NCBI RefSeq assembly: GCF_014279995.1
Contig: NZ_CP047935.1
Coordinates: 1,757,494 to 1,821,493, forward strand
DNA: 64,000 nucleotides
Direction: 5' to 3'
Origin: Synechococcus sp. BIOS-E4-1
Lineage (GTDB): Bacteria > Cyanobacteriota > Cyanobacteriia > PCC-6307 > Cyanobiaceae
How positions within the stretch are numbered: position 1 is the first letter of the stretch; each line of letters begins with the position of its first letter. The position numbers were made by a program, and so were the translations under genes. The notes beneath the pieces were generated by a model. It made no database searches, was not told the DNA's origin, and saw nothing but the letters and a program-made list of their open reading frames with translations. This document shows positions 33,830 through 41,493 of the stretch, piece by piece.

Positions 33830-33987
33830 CAGGCTGCTCCACCGATGGAAGAGCTGCGTCGCTTGCGGACATAGTGTTGGACTTCAGCTGTAGCAGTTGC
33901 TGTCATCAATGAGCCAACGGTGTAGCGACGTTCAATAGAAGAACGACCACCAAAGGACTGGCAAGAAGTACGAGTACGTACAGACAT
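33829..33987 (-). CDS. Small basic protein, 52 aa
   Basis: MSVRTRTSCQSFGGRSSIER then RYTVGSLMTATATAEVQHYV and a basic end (RKRRSSSIGGAA). Arg/Ser-rich, so nucleic-acid binding is possible. Upstream partner of the coupled acidic 52-aa protein, reminiscent of small two-gene modules, though no toxin-antitoxin family is recognised. Confidence 0.6.
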   Translation of the reverse strand: MSVRTRTSCQSFGGRSSIERRYTVGSLMTATATAEVQHYVRKRRSSSIGGAA

Positions 33988-34712
33988 TGGAATAGTTAGC
34001 TGTGTGTATATGTCTTCTTCGCTAAAGCCAGGTGCTCATAGGACCTGAGACTTGGTCCGCTGGCTACAGGTTGTTTGCTTAGGACGAGTGCGACACTCGC
34101 TACCCCACGGCCTCAGTAACCTTAGCGTTGGCACCCCTGCCTCTGCGTCATCGGTTTCATCTGAAGTCAGAATGACACAGGACAAAGCCACACGTCAACA
34201 CCGTAAGTACAAACGGTTATGTCCTCAGTCACAGTTTAGTAACATGTACATAGACACAGAGATAGGGAGGGATAGGTGGTAGGGATGGCTGGCATCTACA
34301 TCAAAGAAAGTAATTACATCAAGGCATGCTGCTCCCTGCTAGTCACACACAAGTTAAGCAACACAAGACAACAACAGATGAACAACGCAAGCTCACATAG
34401 AATTATTTCTACTGCTCAACTCAAGTGCTTACTGTTGTCTCTTGCTGTTGTTGATGACTGACGACGAGCGTTGCTATATCTAGTTTATTTTTTGTTTGAC
34501 ACCCATCCACGGTACGTAAGGTATTTAAGGTGTCTAAAATTCTGTATCACTTTTAGCCTCCTATAGACCGTTCTTGCCAATAGTCAAAACGTATATAGCC
34601 ATCTAATTTTTTATTGACTATTTAGGGTCGCATAGGGCTTTTGTATATACCCCAATCGTCAAGCAATGGAATCTCTAATTACTTACAATTAGTGAGTATT
34701 TGAAGGGGAAGA
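33988..34712. other. 725-bp gap without a supported gene
   Basis: No protein-like frame is evident. A perfect hairpin CGAGTG-CGA-CACTCG lies at about 34084-34098 in a GC-richer stretch, which might be part of a small RNA. The right part is AT-rich and should carry promoters for the micro-gene at 34713. Confidence 0.35.
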
Positions 34713-34814
34713 ATGTCGGGACCTAACGCAAAGAAAATTGTTCAGCTGTATCAGCCAACTGAAGGAGCACACAGCATTAGTGCAGATGGAAAAACAGTAT
34801 TCATTGGTGGCTAG
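34713..34814 (+). CDS. Possible micro-protein, 33 aa
   Basis: GAAGGGG lies seven bases before the ATG. The product MSGPNAKKIVQLYQPTEGAH continues SISADGKTVFIGG, a plausible short beta protein. It lies just upstream of the DUF3104 gene. Confidence 0.45.
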   Translation: MSGPNAKKIVQLYQPTEGAHSISADGKTVFIGG

Positions 34815-34838
34815 TACTGGTGTCCCAGTTTTATAAGA

Positions 34839-35120
34839 ATGACAGTCGATCACGGGATCTACAACCAACAGGACCCCTCAGAGCAGCCGGTCTTCCTGGA
34901 TGTCGCTCCAGGGATGACGGTTGTGGTGCGGCATGACCCCATGACTGGAGAGAAAGCCGACAAGGATTGGTGGATGGGGCAGGTCATCCACTGCGGCGGT
35001 GCTGCCCGTGATCCCTCCATGCACAACCTGTTCCAGATCGCCGATGTGGACTCAGGAGTGGTCCGCTGGGTGAACGCTGATCTGGTGACGCACATCGTTC
35101 CGAAGGAGCCAGGGCAATAA
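34839..35120 (+). CDS. DUF3104 domain protein
   Basis: 93 residues. VFLDVAPGMTVVVRHDP (about 18-34), DKDWWMGQVIHCGGAARDPS (about 41-60) and LFQIADVDSGVVRWVNADLV (about 63-82) are the DUF3104 signature, a small SH3-like family of marine picocyanobacteria with unknown function. GC content is higher than the flanks. A truncated paralogue lies beside precursor cluster 1 (11739-11870), so this gene and precursor arrays seem to travel together. Confidence 0.85.
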   Translation: MTVDHGIYNQQDPSEQPVFLDVAPGMTVVVRHDPMTGEKADKDWWMGQVIHCGGAARDPSMHNLFQIADVDSGVVRWVNADLVTHIVPKEPGQ

Positions 35121-35141
35121 AAAACCCCGCACTTGACGGGG
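35118..35141 (-). terminator. Terminator of the 35184 peptide gene
   Basis: On the minus strand CCCCG-TCAAGTG-CGGGG is followed by TTTTTTATTG. Confidence 0.8.
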
Positions 35142-35183
35142 CTGGTGATCAGATTGTGAATGAGGCGATTGGGTACTCAGGAG

Positions 35184-35363
35184 TCATGCCAGGGGGCCAC
35201 GTCCACCGTTTAACCATTCAAAGATCCGAAGAGTGGGGGAGCCATTCCGGACATGTTCATACATGCCCCGAACGAGATCCCGACCGAAATTGCCTCCTTG
35301 GGCTGCTTCGAGTTGATCGTCAGTCAGTTCAATGATTTGATCTTGAGTGTTGAATGTAGTCAT
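35184..35363 (-). CDS. Bacteriocin-like double-glycine peptide, 59 aa
   Basis: Start at 35363, after the phased CACCAGA block. The leader MTTFNTQDQIIELTDDQLEA ends AAQGG (24 residues), a short classical double-glycine leader rather than a Nif11 domain. The 35-residue core starts NFGRDLVRGMYEHVRNG and ends LNGGRGPLA; it has no Cys, so lanthionines cannot form. It is probably exported and cleaved by the same type of GG-peptidase transporter and used unmodified, as in class II bacteriocins. Confidence 0.75.
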   Translation of the reverse strand: MTTFNTQDQIIELTDDQLEAAQGGNFGRDLVRGMYEHVRNGSPTLRIFEWLNGGRGPLA

Positions 35364-35410
35364 GGTTTTGAAGTGAGTGAGTTGAGTGTGTCTTAGAGGC
35401 GCTGCCCCCT

Positions 35411-35508
35411 CGACTCCTTCAAGATCACAGCCTTTCTGGTGAACCCCAGTACATGGATGTGGTGTGGATGTAGGCAAGTTCTGGTGGTGCTCTGGTGATC
35501 AGCTCAGA
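35411..35508 (-). promoter_or_regulatory. Phased CACCAGA block, copy 2 (minus strand)
   Basis: Half-sites read on the minus strand begin at 35497, 35486, 35464 and 35441 (steps 11, 22, 23), followed by CTTGAAGGAGTCGAGGGG. It precedes the peptide gene at 35363. Confidence 0.8.
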
Positions 35509-35556
35509 ACCCAAGCAAAACCTTGTTTATGGGTCCACTCCTCCTGCAGGCAGACA

Positions 35557-35590
35557 ATAAAAAACCCCGCTTGTGGCGGGGCTTTTTATT
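35557..35590. terminator. Bidirectional terminator
   Basis: AATAAAAAACCCCGC-TTGTG-GCGGGGCTTTTTATT has T-runs on both strands; it ends the precursor at 35626. Confidence 0.85.
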
Positions 35591-35625
35591 GCCAAAACAG
35601 AAAAGATTGACCATAAAGCAGGAGG

Positions 35626-35898
35626 TTATTTTAGGGGAACACCTGTGGTAATGAAGGCGGTAAAAATACATCCTCCATAGCTGCACCAGGCACCACCAGC
35701 AGCCTGCTCAAGATCATCGTCTAAGAGATACTTAACGCGTTCGTCGGGTGCCTGCATTGAGACACTTCCGCTCGCAACCTCTTTGGACAAAAGCAGCTGC
35801 TCCATGGCTTCAGTCGTCTTGACTGTACGGAGCTGTTCCTGAAGATGCGGGTCAGATGCGACCTGTTCAATGAGAGACTTGAGTTGATTTTGAGTCAT
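35626..35898 (-). CDS. procA: Divergent Nif11-leader precursor, 2-Cys core
   Basis: Leader MTQNQLKSLIEQVASDPHLQ is Nif11-like but far from the cluster consensus (KTTEAMEQLLLSKEV, DERVKYLLDDDLEQAAGG). The 21-residue core starts AWCSYGGCIFTAFITTG; Cys 3 and 8, Ser 4 and Thr 11, 15, 16. It begins with MT like the genes under the CACCAGA block, but no block of that kind is directly upstream; the bacteriocin-like gene 35931 precedes it by 32 bases, so the two may be cotranscribed. Confidence 0.85.
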   Translation of the reverse strand: MTQNQLKSLIEQVASDPHLQEQLRTVKTTEAMEQLLLSKEVASGSVSMQAPDERVKYLLDDDLEQAAGGAWCSYGGCIFTAFITTGVPLK

Positions 35899-35930
35899 TG
35901 TCTTAATGCGAAAGAAGCTGGAAGTGGGGA

Positions 35931-36125
35931 TTAGGACTTGTAGCTATTGATGTTGTCGATGTTTTGGCCAGTGCTTCCGCCCCAAAGTGAAGCAATTGTG
36001 TTCATCTGACCAATTACAGGGATGAAGTTCATTCCGACATCGACCCAAGTGCCAACAGTTTTGCCGCCTTGGATTGCTTCGAGCTGGTCGTTGGTCAGTT
36101 CTGCAGATTGATTGTTGTTAGTCAT
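35931..36125 (-). CDS. Class IIb bacteriocin-like peptide, 64 aa
   Basis: A 21-residue leader, MTNNNQSAELTNDQLEAIQG with a final G, precedes a 43-residue core. The core contains KTVGTWVDVGMNFIPVIG and LWGGSTG, with GxxxG-like spacings and no Cys, resembling helical subunits of two-peptide bacteriocins. It lies under a phased CACCAGA block. Pairing with the 35-residue core at 35184 is an attractive but untested idea. Confidence 0.75.
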   Translation of the reverse strand: MTNNNQSAELTNDQLEAIQGGKTVGTWVDVGMNFIPVIGQMNTIASLWGGSTGQNIDNINSYKS

Positions 36126-36169
36126 GGTTTTGAAGTGAGTTGAGTGAGTGATGTGTGGGGTGTTGCCCC

Positions 36170-36272
36170 CTCGACTCCTTCAAGATCACAGCCCTACTGG
36201 TGAACCCCACTGCACAGCTCTGGTGTAGACCCCATGAGGTTCTGGTGCGCTTCTGGTGAATCGCTCAGAACT
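36170..36272 (-). promoter_or_regulatory. Phased CACCAGA block, copy 3 (minus strand)
   Basis: Half-sites begin at 36258, 36247, 36225 and 36202 on the minus strand (11, 22, 23). Upstream of it lies a CGCTCAATCGTGCCAGG copy (about 36313-36330), the other type of precursor block. Confidence 0.8.
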
Positions 36273-36384
36273 CAGTCACCACCTTTTGAAAAATGTTTTC
36301 ATCTGCCTGATAACTGCTCAACTGCGCTCAATCGTGCCAGGCATTGAAGGCTGATTTATGAGCTTATTGGCGAGGTTGAAGAAG

Positions 36385-36410
36385 TAAAAAGCCCCTGTGG
36401 GTGCAGGGGC
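36385..36410 (-). terminator. Terminator of the 36473 precursor
   Basis: Minus strand: GCCCCTGC-ACCCAC-AGGGGC followed by TTTTTAC. Confidence 0.8.
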
Positions 36411-36472
36411 TGTGAGTGTGTGTAGCCTGTGGGTTGGCGTGAAGCTTCTATTTGCGTGAAGCTTCTAATGTT

Positions 36473-36700
36473 TTATCCTGTACACATATTATCACCACCT
36501 ACGTGTGATATTCCACCTCCGCTAACGCCTTCCAGCTCCTCTTGACTGAGCTCTTCGATCTTATCAGCAGTGAATTCATGACCATGTTCTTTTGCAATTC
36601 CTACGACATCGTCAGGTGACTTAGCTGCTTTTAGTTTCACTTGAAGATTGGAATCACCTTTGACCTTGGCGAGGAATGCCTTGAGTTGTTCTAGCGACAT
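36473..36700 (-). CDS. procA: Prochlorosin precursor with minimal 1-Cys core
   Basis: Start at 36700 (MSLEQLKAFLAKVKGD); leader of the SPDD subgroup (KSPDDVVGIAKEHGHEF), ending LEGVSGG. The 13-residue core GISHVGGDNMCTG has one Cys (11) and Ser3/Thr12, so only one ring is possible, most simply Ser3 to Cys11. It is a close relative of the chromosomal genes at 17525 (same MSLEQLKAFLAKV start) and 57988 (same leader middle). Confidence 0.9.
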   Translation of the reverse strand: MSLEQLKAFLAKVKGDSNLQVKLKAAKSPDDVVGIAKEHGHEFTADKIEELSQEELEGVSGGGISHVGGDNMCTG

Positions 36701-36849
36701 GGGTGTCAAGTCTGTTGAGTAATCATAGCGACGGTCTGCTGCAGCGTCTTTGGCTAATACTCCTGGGCTCAATCGTGCCAGGTATGGCGACGAAGTCGTC
36801 ACCTATTGAAGGCTTGATTTGTGGGGTTTTTGGTGTGATTGAAGCAATA

Positions 36850-36875
36850 AAAAACCCCTACGGCGGCAGGGGGTT
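36850..36875 (-). terminator. Terminator of the 36966 precursor
   Basis: Minus strand: ACCCCCTGCC-GCC-GTAGGGGT followed by TTTTTATTG. Confidence 0.75.
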
Positions 36876-36965
36876 TGAGTGTGTAAACTTAAATCCATTC
36901 AAAATAGAAAGCATAGCCCAAGATACCAGTAGAAAGTGACACCGCCACGCTAGTAGTAGACGGAG

Positions 36966-37214
36966 TTAACAGTCCCACAGGCGGCACCTCCACGTACAGC
37001 TGTTCTGAAAGGAAAGGCCACCAGCCGCGCCCTCTAGCTCTTGGTCTGAAAGTTCGGATTGAGCCTTAGTTAGGTCATCAGCAGAGATACTGAAACCTGC
37101 TTCCTTGGCAATCGCTGCAACAGCATTGGCATCAGCTGCTGCCTTGAGCTTCTCCTGAAGGCTGGTGTCTGCTTCGACCTTCTCCAGGAAGGCTTTGAGC
37201 TGATCTTCTGACAT
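36966..37214 (-). CDS. procA: Prochlorosin precursor, 3-Cys core
   Basis: The leader (MSEDQLKAFLEKVEADTSLQ) ends LEGAAGG. Core LSFQNSCTWRCRLWDC has Cys 7, 11 and 16 and Ser/Thr 2, 6 and 8; two Trp and two Arg make it unusually aromatic and basic. The block upstream (37281, ACTGCGCTCAATCGTGCCAG) and the box TTATAGCAACGG in reverse are the usual type. Confidence 0.93.
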   Translation of the reverse strand: MSEDQLKAFLEKVEADTSLQEKLKAAADANAVAAIAKEAGFSISADDLTKAQSELSDQELEGAAGGLSFQNSCTWRCRLWDC

Positions 37215-37340
37215 AGGTATCGGGGGTCTTTACCGGTTATAGCAACGGTCTTCTGAAGAGACTTTGGATAATATTTACTGCGCTCAATCGTGCCAGGTAT
37301 TGAAGGCTGATTTATGAGCTTATTGGCGAGGTTGAAGAAG

Positions 37341-37370
37341 TAAAAAGCCCCTGCGGTTGCAGGGGCTTTG
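37341..37370 (-). terminator. Terminator of the 37433 precursor
   Basis: Minus strand: AGCCCCTGC-AACC-GCAGGGGCT followed by TTTTAC. Confidence 0.85.
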
Positions 37371-37432
37371 ATGAGTATGCTCACATTGATGAGTCGCCAA
37401 CCTTAGAAACGGTTACGGTCTTACCTCCCGCC

Positions 37433-37705
37433 TCACGGACACCCACTAAACCTACAAGTCCAAAATCTACCACCCGTATTTACTAACAAACCACCCGCCA
37501 CGCCTTCCAGTCCTTCGTCTGAAATCTCTGGCGATTGTTCTTCAAGTCGTCGAGCGTTCTTCAAGTCATCAGCGAAGATACTAAATCCAGCTTCTTTTGC
37601 AATCGCAACTACTGCATCAGCATCCGAAGCAGCTTTGAGCTTCTCCTGAAGCGTGGTGTCGCCTTTGACCTTTTCTAGGAAGGCTTTGAGTTGCTCTTCT
37701 GACAT
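37433..37705 (-). CDS. procA: Prochlorosin precursor, 2-Cys core
   Basis: Leader near consensus, with an eight-residue insertion before the end (NARRLEEQSPEISDE), ending LEGVAGG. The core LLVNTGGRFWTCRFSGCP has Cys 12 and 17 and Thr5, Thr11, Ser15. It is the most upstream gene of the element's precursor block; 170 bases separate it from the terminator of the ssDNA-binding-like gene. Confidence 0.93.
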   Translation of the reverse strand: MSEEQLKAFLEKVKGDTTLQEKLKAASDADAVVAIAKEAGFSIFADDLKNARRLEEQSPEISDEGLEGVAGGLLVNTGGRFWTCRFSGCP

Positions 37706-37774
37706 GGGTTTCAGGCCTGTTCAGCAGTCATAGCAGCTGTCGACCTAGGTGTACCCCAAACTTCAAGACAATAA

Positions 37775-37802
37775 AAAAACCCGCAGTGTCTAAGGGCGGG
37801 TA
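37775..37802 (-). terminator. Hairpin after the ssDNA-binding-like gene region
   Basis: ACCCGC-AGTGTCTAAG-GGCGGGT preceded by AATAAAAAA. On the minus strand the T-run follows the stem. It separates the replication genes from the cargo peptides. Confidence 0.6.
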
Positions 37803-37878
37803 GTGAATCGATATCTGTATTGGGACTTACATCAGTGACGGCAGAAGTGTTGATGTTATGCCGATGAATGCCCAGTGA

Positions 37879-38556
37879 TCAGAACTCTGAGTCAGCAGTG
37901 TCAGTGGTGAACTCAGCAGCAGGTTTGATGAACGGATGGGAGCCTTCAGTTAGCGAGGCCACGTTCATCTCACGAACCTCTGCCATTGCTTCTGTCTCTG
38001 TCTTAGTGACCTTGATTGGCTTGGGCAGAACTGAATAGCTGGTGTCGAGACCAGTGCCACGACGGGAGATCTTCAAAACGAACTCGGCTACTGCGTCATC
38101 GTTGAAGCCGTAGTCGCCGTCTTGCAGTGCTTCGGTGATGCCTTCACGCAGACCGCGTTGCTCAAGGATCAGAAGCTCAGGACGCTTGCGCTCAACAGAC
38201 CAGGCAATCCAGACGAGTGCTTTCTTGGGTTTGACAAATTCGTTGTCGAGCTTGGGACGAGCAGGGTTGGACCAATCCACAGCACGGGCAATGCCTTCAG
38301 GCTGAGCGCCTGGATAGTCAGTTGTGTAGCGGAAGCCAGCGAACTTCAGTTCTCCGTCTTTCATTTGTTCGATTGGATAACGCCAGAGGACGCCTGCATG
38401 TCCAGTGCCATAAGCACCGAGCAGACGGAACTGTTCCGACTGTCCATCGGTCAGCGAGGACGGGAAGAACTCTTGCCGATCAAACTTCTTAGCTGATGCA
38501 GCAGGCTTTGAGGACTCATCAGTTGTAAGTCCAGGGGGAATAATTTGTAGTGTCAT
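37879..38556 (-). CDS. Phage-type ssDNA-binding-like protein, 225 aa
   Basis: The middle shows GYGTGHAGVLWRYPIEQM-like beta segments. The stretch KKALVWIAWSVERKRPELLI, LEQRGLREGITEALQDGDYG and RRGTGLDTSYSVLPKP resembles ssDNA-binding proteins of cyanobacterial plasmids and phages (a W-x-x-x-R..P-E-L-L-I-L-x-Q-R pattern). The C-terminus is acidic (TTDTADSEF), as in many SSBs. Its place beside the replication module supports the role; the assignment is by resemblance. Confidence 0.6.
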   Translation of the reverse strand: MTLQIIPPGLTTDESSKPAASAKKFDRQEFFPSSLTDGQSEQFRLLGAYGTGHAGVLWRYPIEQMKDGELKFAGFRYTTDYPGAQPEGIARAVDWSNPARPKLDNEFVKPKKALVWIAWSVERKRPELLILEQRGLREGITEALQDGDYGFNDDAVAEFVLKISRRGTGLDTSYSVLPKPIKVTKTETEAMAEVREMNVASLTEGSHPFIKPAAEFTTDTADSEF

Positions 38557-38664
38557 TTAGTGTGATTGTAATTTGACGTTTATATAATTGACGCTTGTTA
38601 AAGCATCTTGCTACCAATACTTGGTGCCTATTAAATCTAACGCGAAAGCTGTATAAACGTGGGG

Positions 38665-39153
38665 TCAAGCAAAGGTATATTCTTTGCCATCGTGTAGGTA
38701 GCTGCCTGTCTTCCTAAGGCTATGGCGAATGCTTTGATAGCTATTGAATTCACCTAACTGATCTGCAAGCTGCCGTATAGACGGGAAGTTATCTCCAGTC
38801 TCCTTACAAATGATCTTCCGCTGAGATCGGTTTCTCATGCCGCAGCTCAGACATTGGGTTGAACGACCAGCCTCAATATTTATTAGGCTGACTTTAGAGA
38901 TTTCATTACACAGAAGGCAGACTGCATCTACCTTTTGATCATCTCTTGACTCAGCCTTGTCAGAGGGCAAGACAAACCAACTACCGTGTCGCTTGAACGC
39001 ATATCGATAGCGCTCTATATCAGGCTGAAAGCGCAGGATATACTCTCGTATCTTAGGCGTGAGTTTAATCTCTAGCTCCCTTGAGGCACTAGCTACTGTC
39101 CCACCCTTGAGAAGTATATGTTCAATAATCTTTGTGGCATCACTAACATACAT
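38665..39153 (-). CDS. Zinc-finger/NUMOD-type DNA-binding protein, 162 aa
   Basis: A central four-Cys knuckle (VCLLCNEI at about 78-85; QCLSCGMRN at about 99-107) is followed by CKETGDNFPSIRQLADQLG and YQSIRHSLRKTGSYLHDG, a NUMOD1/IENR1-like DNA-binding helix-turn repeat found in homing endonucleases and phage regulators. No nuclease motif is seen. It lies beside the iteron clusters, so it might act at the replication origin. Confidence 0.6.
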   Translation of the reverse strand: MYVSDATKIIEHILLKGGTVASASRELEIKLTPKIREYILRFQPDIERYRYAFKRHGSWFVLPSDKAESRDDQKVDAVCLLCNEISKVSLINIEAGRSTQCLSCGMRNRSQRKIICKETGDNFPSIRQLADQLGEFNSYQSIRHSLRKTGSYLHDGKEYTFA

Positions 39154-39225
39154 AACTATAGCTCTTATTAATTTAATTGTATAAAGGCTGACAAGAATGT
39201 GTGGGGAATAGAGGTGGAGGGGTAT

Positions 39226-39328
39226 GGTTTCCGAGAGAGTGGAAACTATGGAAACTTGGAAACTCCCCTGCGCCGCAAGGGATTTAAAGAATGGTTAATG
39301 GAAACTCGTTGGAAACCATGGAAACCTA
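39226..39328. repeat. GGAAAC iteron-like cluster 1
   Basis: Six GGAAAC hexamers in about 90 bp (GTGGAAACTATGGAAACTTG and ATGGAAACTCG, TTGGAAACCATGGAAACC), plus one reversed GGTTTCC at the left edge. Spacings of 8-11 bp recur. Together with cluster 2 it flanks a small gene and stands upstream of the RecA-fold ATPase. Candidate replication origin or operator. Confidence 0.75.
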
Positions 39329-39510
39329 CACAATTGCAATTAGACTGTTTACACTTAGAGCCCCCAAGTCACACTTAAATCTTATATAGTAGAGAGTAGG
39401 GGGAGTAGTAGTATTTATGAATATAGAAAGCAAGTCTATTAAAAAGCTATGTGAAGCCTGCTTGCATCTTTAAGCTCAATATCTAGATTGCAAAACCAAA
39501 GAGAACACGA

Positions 39511-39669
39511 ATGCTTGAGAGCATCCCTGAGCATATATTCAACAAAGATATTGATATCGATACGCTGCAGTGGTTCAGAGCGCATGTACTTTGCCTAGAG
39601 ATAGATGAAGACTACGAAGATGTTGACGCCTTGATTGCTGAATTTGTTCTCAATTCACGACGGCGATAA
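39511..39669 (+). CDS. Small acidic protein between the repeat clusters, 52 aa
   Basis: ATG at 39511 follows GAGAACACGA. The product MLESIPEHIFNKDIDIDTLQ, then WFRAHVLCLEIDEDYEDVDA and LIAEFVLNSRRR is strongly acidic and helical, with a basic end. Being enclosed by GGAAAC repeats suggests a replication or copy-control role, which is inference. Confidence 0.6.
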   Translation: MLESIPEHIFNKDIDIDTLQWFRAHVLCLEIDEDYEDVDALIAEFVLNSRRR

Positions 39670-39707
39670 AAGCAATTACTCACTCTTTTGTGTACTTAGG
39701 CAACATC

Positions 39708-39796
39708 TAGTTTCCATAGTTTCCAAGTAGTTTCCAAATGGAAACTCTGAAACCCTAGTCATACCAGTGGAGTTTCCAAGTTTCCATAGTTTCCAT
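39708..39796. repeat. GGAAAC iteron-like cluster 2
   Basis: Seven copies: GTTTCC (reverse orientation) at about 39710, 39719, 39730, 39772, 39780 and 39789, and one direct GGAAAC at about 39740. The unit TTTCCATAGTTTCCA occurs twice. It ends just before the ATPase stop codon. Confidence 0.75.
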
Positions 39797-39816
39797 CATC
39801 TCAGAAGGGTGGGGGG

Positions 39817-41292
39817 TCAGTAGTCCTCGCTGAACTTCTGCTTGATGAAGTAGGTGACTTCATAGTGTTTGCTCCCGTCCGCTTCAATCTCAGCAATCAA
39901 AGGTGTGCCTTGGAATCGCTCTTCCTTCAATGCACTGAGGCTCTTGCTGACAGTTCCTTTGTTGAGGCTGTGGTCTGCAACCAACGTTGCTTGTGACACT
40001 GGTGCCTCATATGAGTAGAGAGCATCAAAGACGGCCCGCTTACCTGCGCTTAAGCAGCCCACAACAGCGTGAATGGTCGTCGTATCGAAGACATCGTCTA
40101 TATCTGCTTGAGCTTCGATAGCGAAGAGTGCGTCATAGAAGTCTCCGTGACTCTTCACTGAACCATTCTCAAAGTCCAGCTCCACAAGCAGATCGATTGG
40201 AGTGCCCCGGTGACCGGCTACCATCCTGCGCTTGGCTGACTTGCGATCAGGGATGGCCTTGCCGTTGACCTTGGACTTCTGGTCCAGGAAGTTGAGCGTG
40301 ATGATCTGACCAGCAAAGGCAGGGATAGACCCGTGACCACGGAGGCTGTCAGCACCAGTGAACTCTTGTGTGCTCTCTTTCTTTTGGTGAGCCAGGACAA
40401 TCGGCGTTGCGTTATGCCTCTCGCAAACCAGCTTTAGATCCATGATGCGGGCGGCCATCATCGGTGAGTTCTCATCCACACCGCTGCTGGAGATAGCAGC
40501 GAGCAGTGAGTCCACAACAACTATTGAGTTGGGATGCTCCTTCAGTCGAGTCTCCAGCTTGTCGAGGTTGCTACTGCTGATGCTCCACCCACTCTCGTTA
40601 GGGATGAAGTTGAAATTGGGCACAGCTCCCTTCTCGTTGATCAGTCCTGTGTTGCGGAAGATGGGGGTATAGACATTGCGTCCTCCATCAAGGCCAATGA
40701 AGAACACTTGGTTCACTTGATCACGGTTCACTCTGTAGCCAAGGAACCTGGGCTCTCGCTCTGGGTTGAGTAGAGCACTGAGAAGCATCGCAGTGAAGTT
40801 CGTCTTGGCTGCTCCAGACAAGCCACCAATGATGTTGAGTTCGCCCTTGGTGATGAGGTCTTCAATGATGTGGCTCTCACCGTGCTCAAACCACTGGGAG
40901 CCTTGCTCAGAGTTGATGAGGATTAGGTCTGAGCCGTACTTGTTTCGGCTGTGATGCTCAAGCAAGACCTGAACAATACGGTTGTCAGTGAGCTGATGCC
41001 CTGACTGCCTGGAAGCAAACTTGATTAGGTCAGTCTTCTGCTCAGACGTCAGTAGGTCATCACTGCAGATCTCAGTGATCTTCGATTGAAGTTCAAGCAG
41101 TACTGCTTTGTAGCCTTCGACTGTGGGCTCAGGAGAACGCCTTGACTTCGAGGTCTTCCTACCTTTGAAGGGATTGCTTGTCTGTGGCTCAAGATTAGGA
41201 AGTGGCTCTTCATAAGCCGTTTCACTTACTGAGTTTTGAAAATCTATAAAGTCAAAATCGACCTCATGGTCGTCGCTGTTTTGTATGGACAT
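39817..41292 (-). CDS. RecA-fold replicative ATPase/helicase-like protein
   Basis: 491 residues. Walker A GGLSGAAKT (156-164) and Walker B SIVVVDS (256-262, Asp261) frame a RecA-like core; IVLAHQKK (about 298-305) is the usual downstream motif of RepA/DnaB-type and AAA_25 proteins. The N-terminus is acidic, and the C-terminal 120 residues look like a winged-helix part (VSQATLVADHSLNKGTVSKS). Probable helicase or loader of the element's replication, flanked by iteron-like repeats. Confidence 0.8.
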   Translation of the reverse strand: MSIQNSDDHEVDFDFIDFQNSVSETAYEEPLPNLEPQTSNPFKGRKTSKSRRSPEPTVEGYKAVLLELQSKITEICSDDLLTSEQKTDLIKFASRQSGHQLTDNRIVQVLLEHHSRNKYGSDLILINSEQGSQWFEHGESHIIEDLITKGELNIIGGLSGAAKTNFTAMLLSALLNPEREPRFLGYRVNRDQVNQVFFIGLDGGRNVYTPIFRNTGLINEKGAVPNFNFIPNESGWSISSSNLDKLETRLKEHPNSIVVVDSLLAAISSSGVDENSPMMAARIMDLKLVCERHNATPIVLAHQKKESTQEFTGADSLRGHGSIPAFAGQIITLNFLDQKSKVNGKAIPDRKSAKRRMVAGHRGTPIDLLVELDFENGSVKSHGDFYDALFAIEAQADIDDVFDTTTIHAVVGCLSAGKRAVFDALYSYEAPVSQATLVADHSLNKGTVSKSLSALKEERFQGTPLIAEIEADGSKHYEVTYFIKQKFSEDY

Positions 41293-41493
41293 AGTTTCTG
41301 TTCATGCGTATTGAATAAAAGTTGTGCTTGGCGAGCACGATCTAGGTTGCAACAATGAATACGATAGCCATACAGGTGTATAAACTTTGCGAATATTTGA
41401 TGCTGCATATCCATACTAACGGCCTAAATAAATAAAAGTGGAGACGCCTCTTTATACATCTGCATTGGCTAGACTAAATCCAATAAAATAGAG

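Noticed and set aside
34022-34170. Structured RNA in the GC-richer part of the gap before 34713
   Set aside because: Only one short hairpin could be folded by eye; not enough to call an RNA gene.
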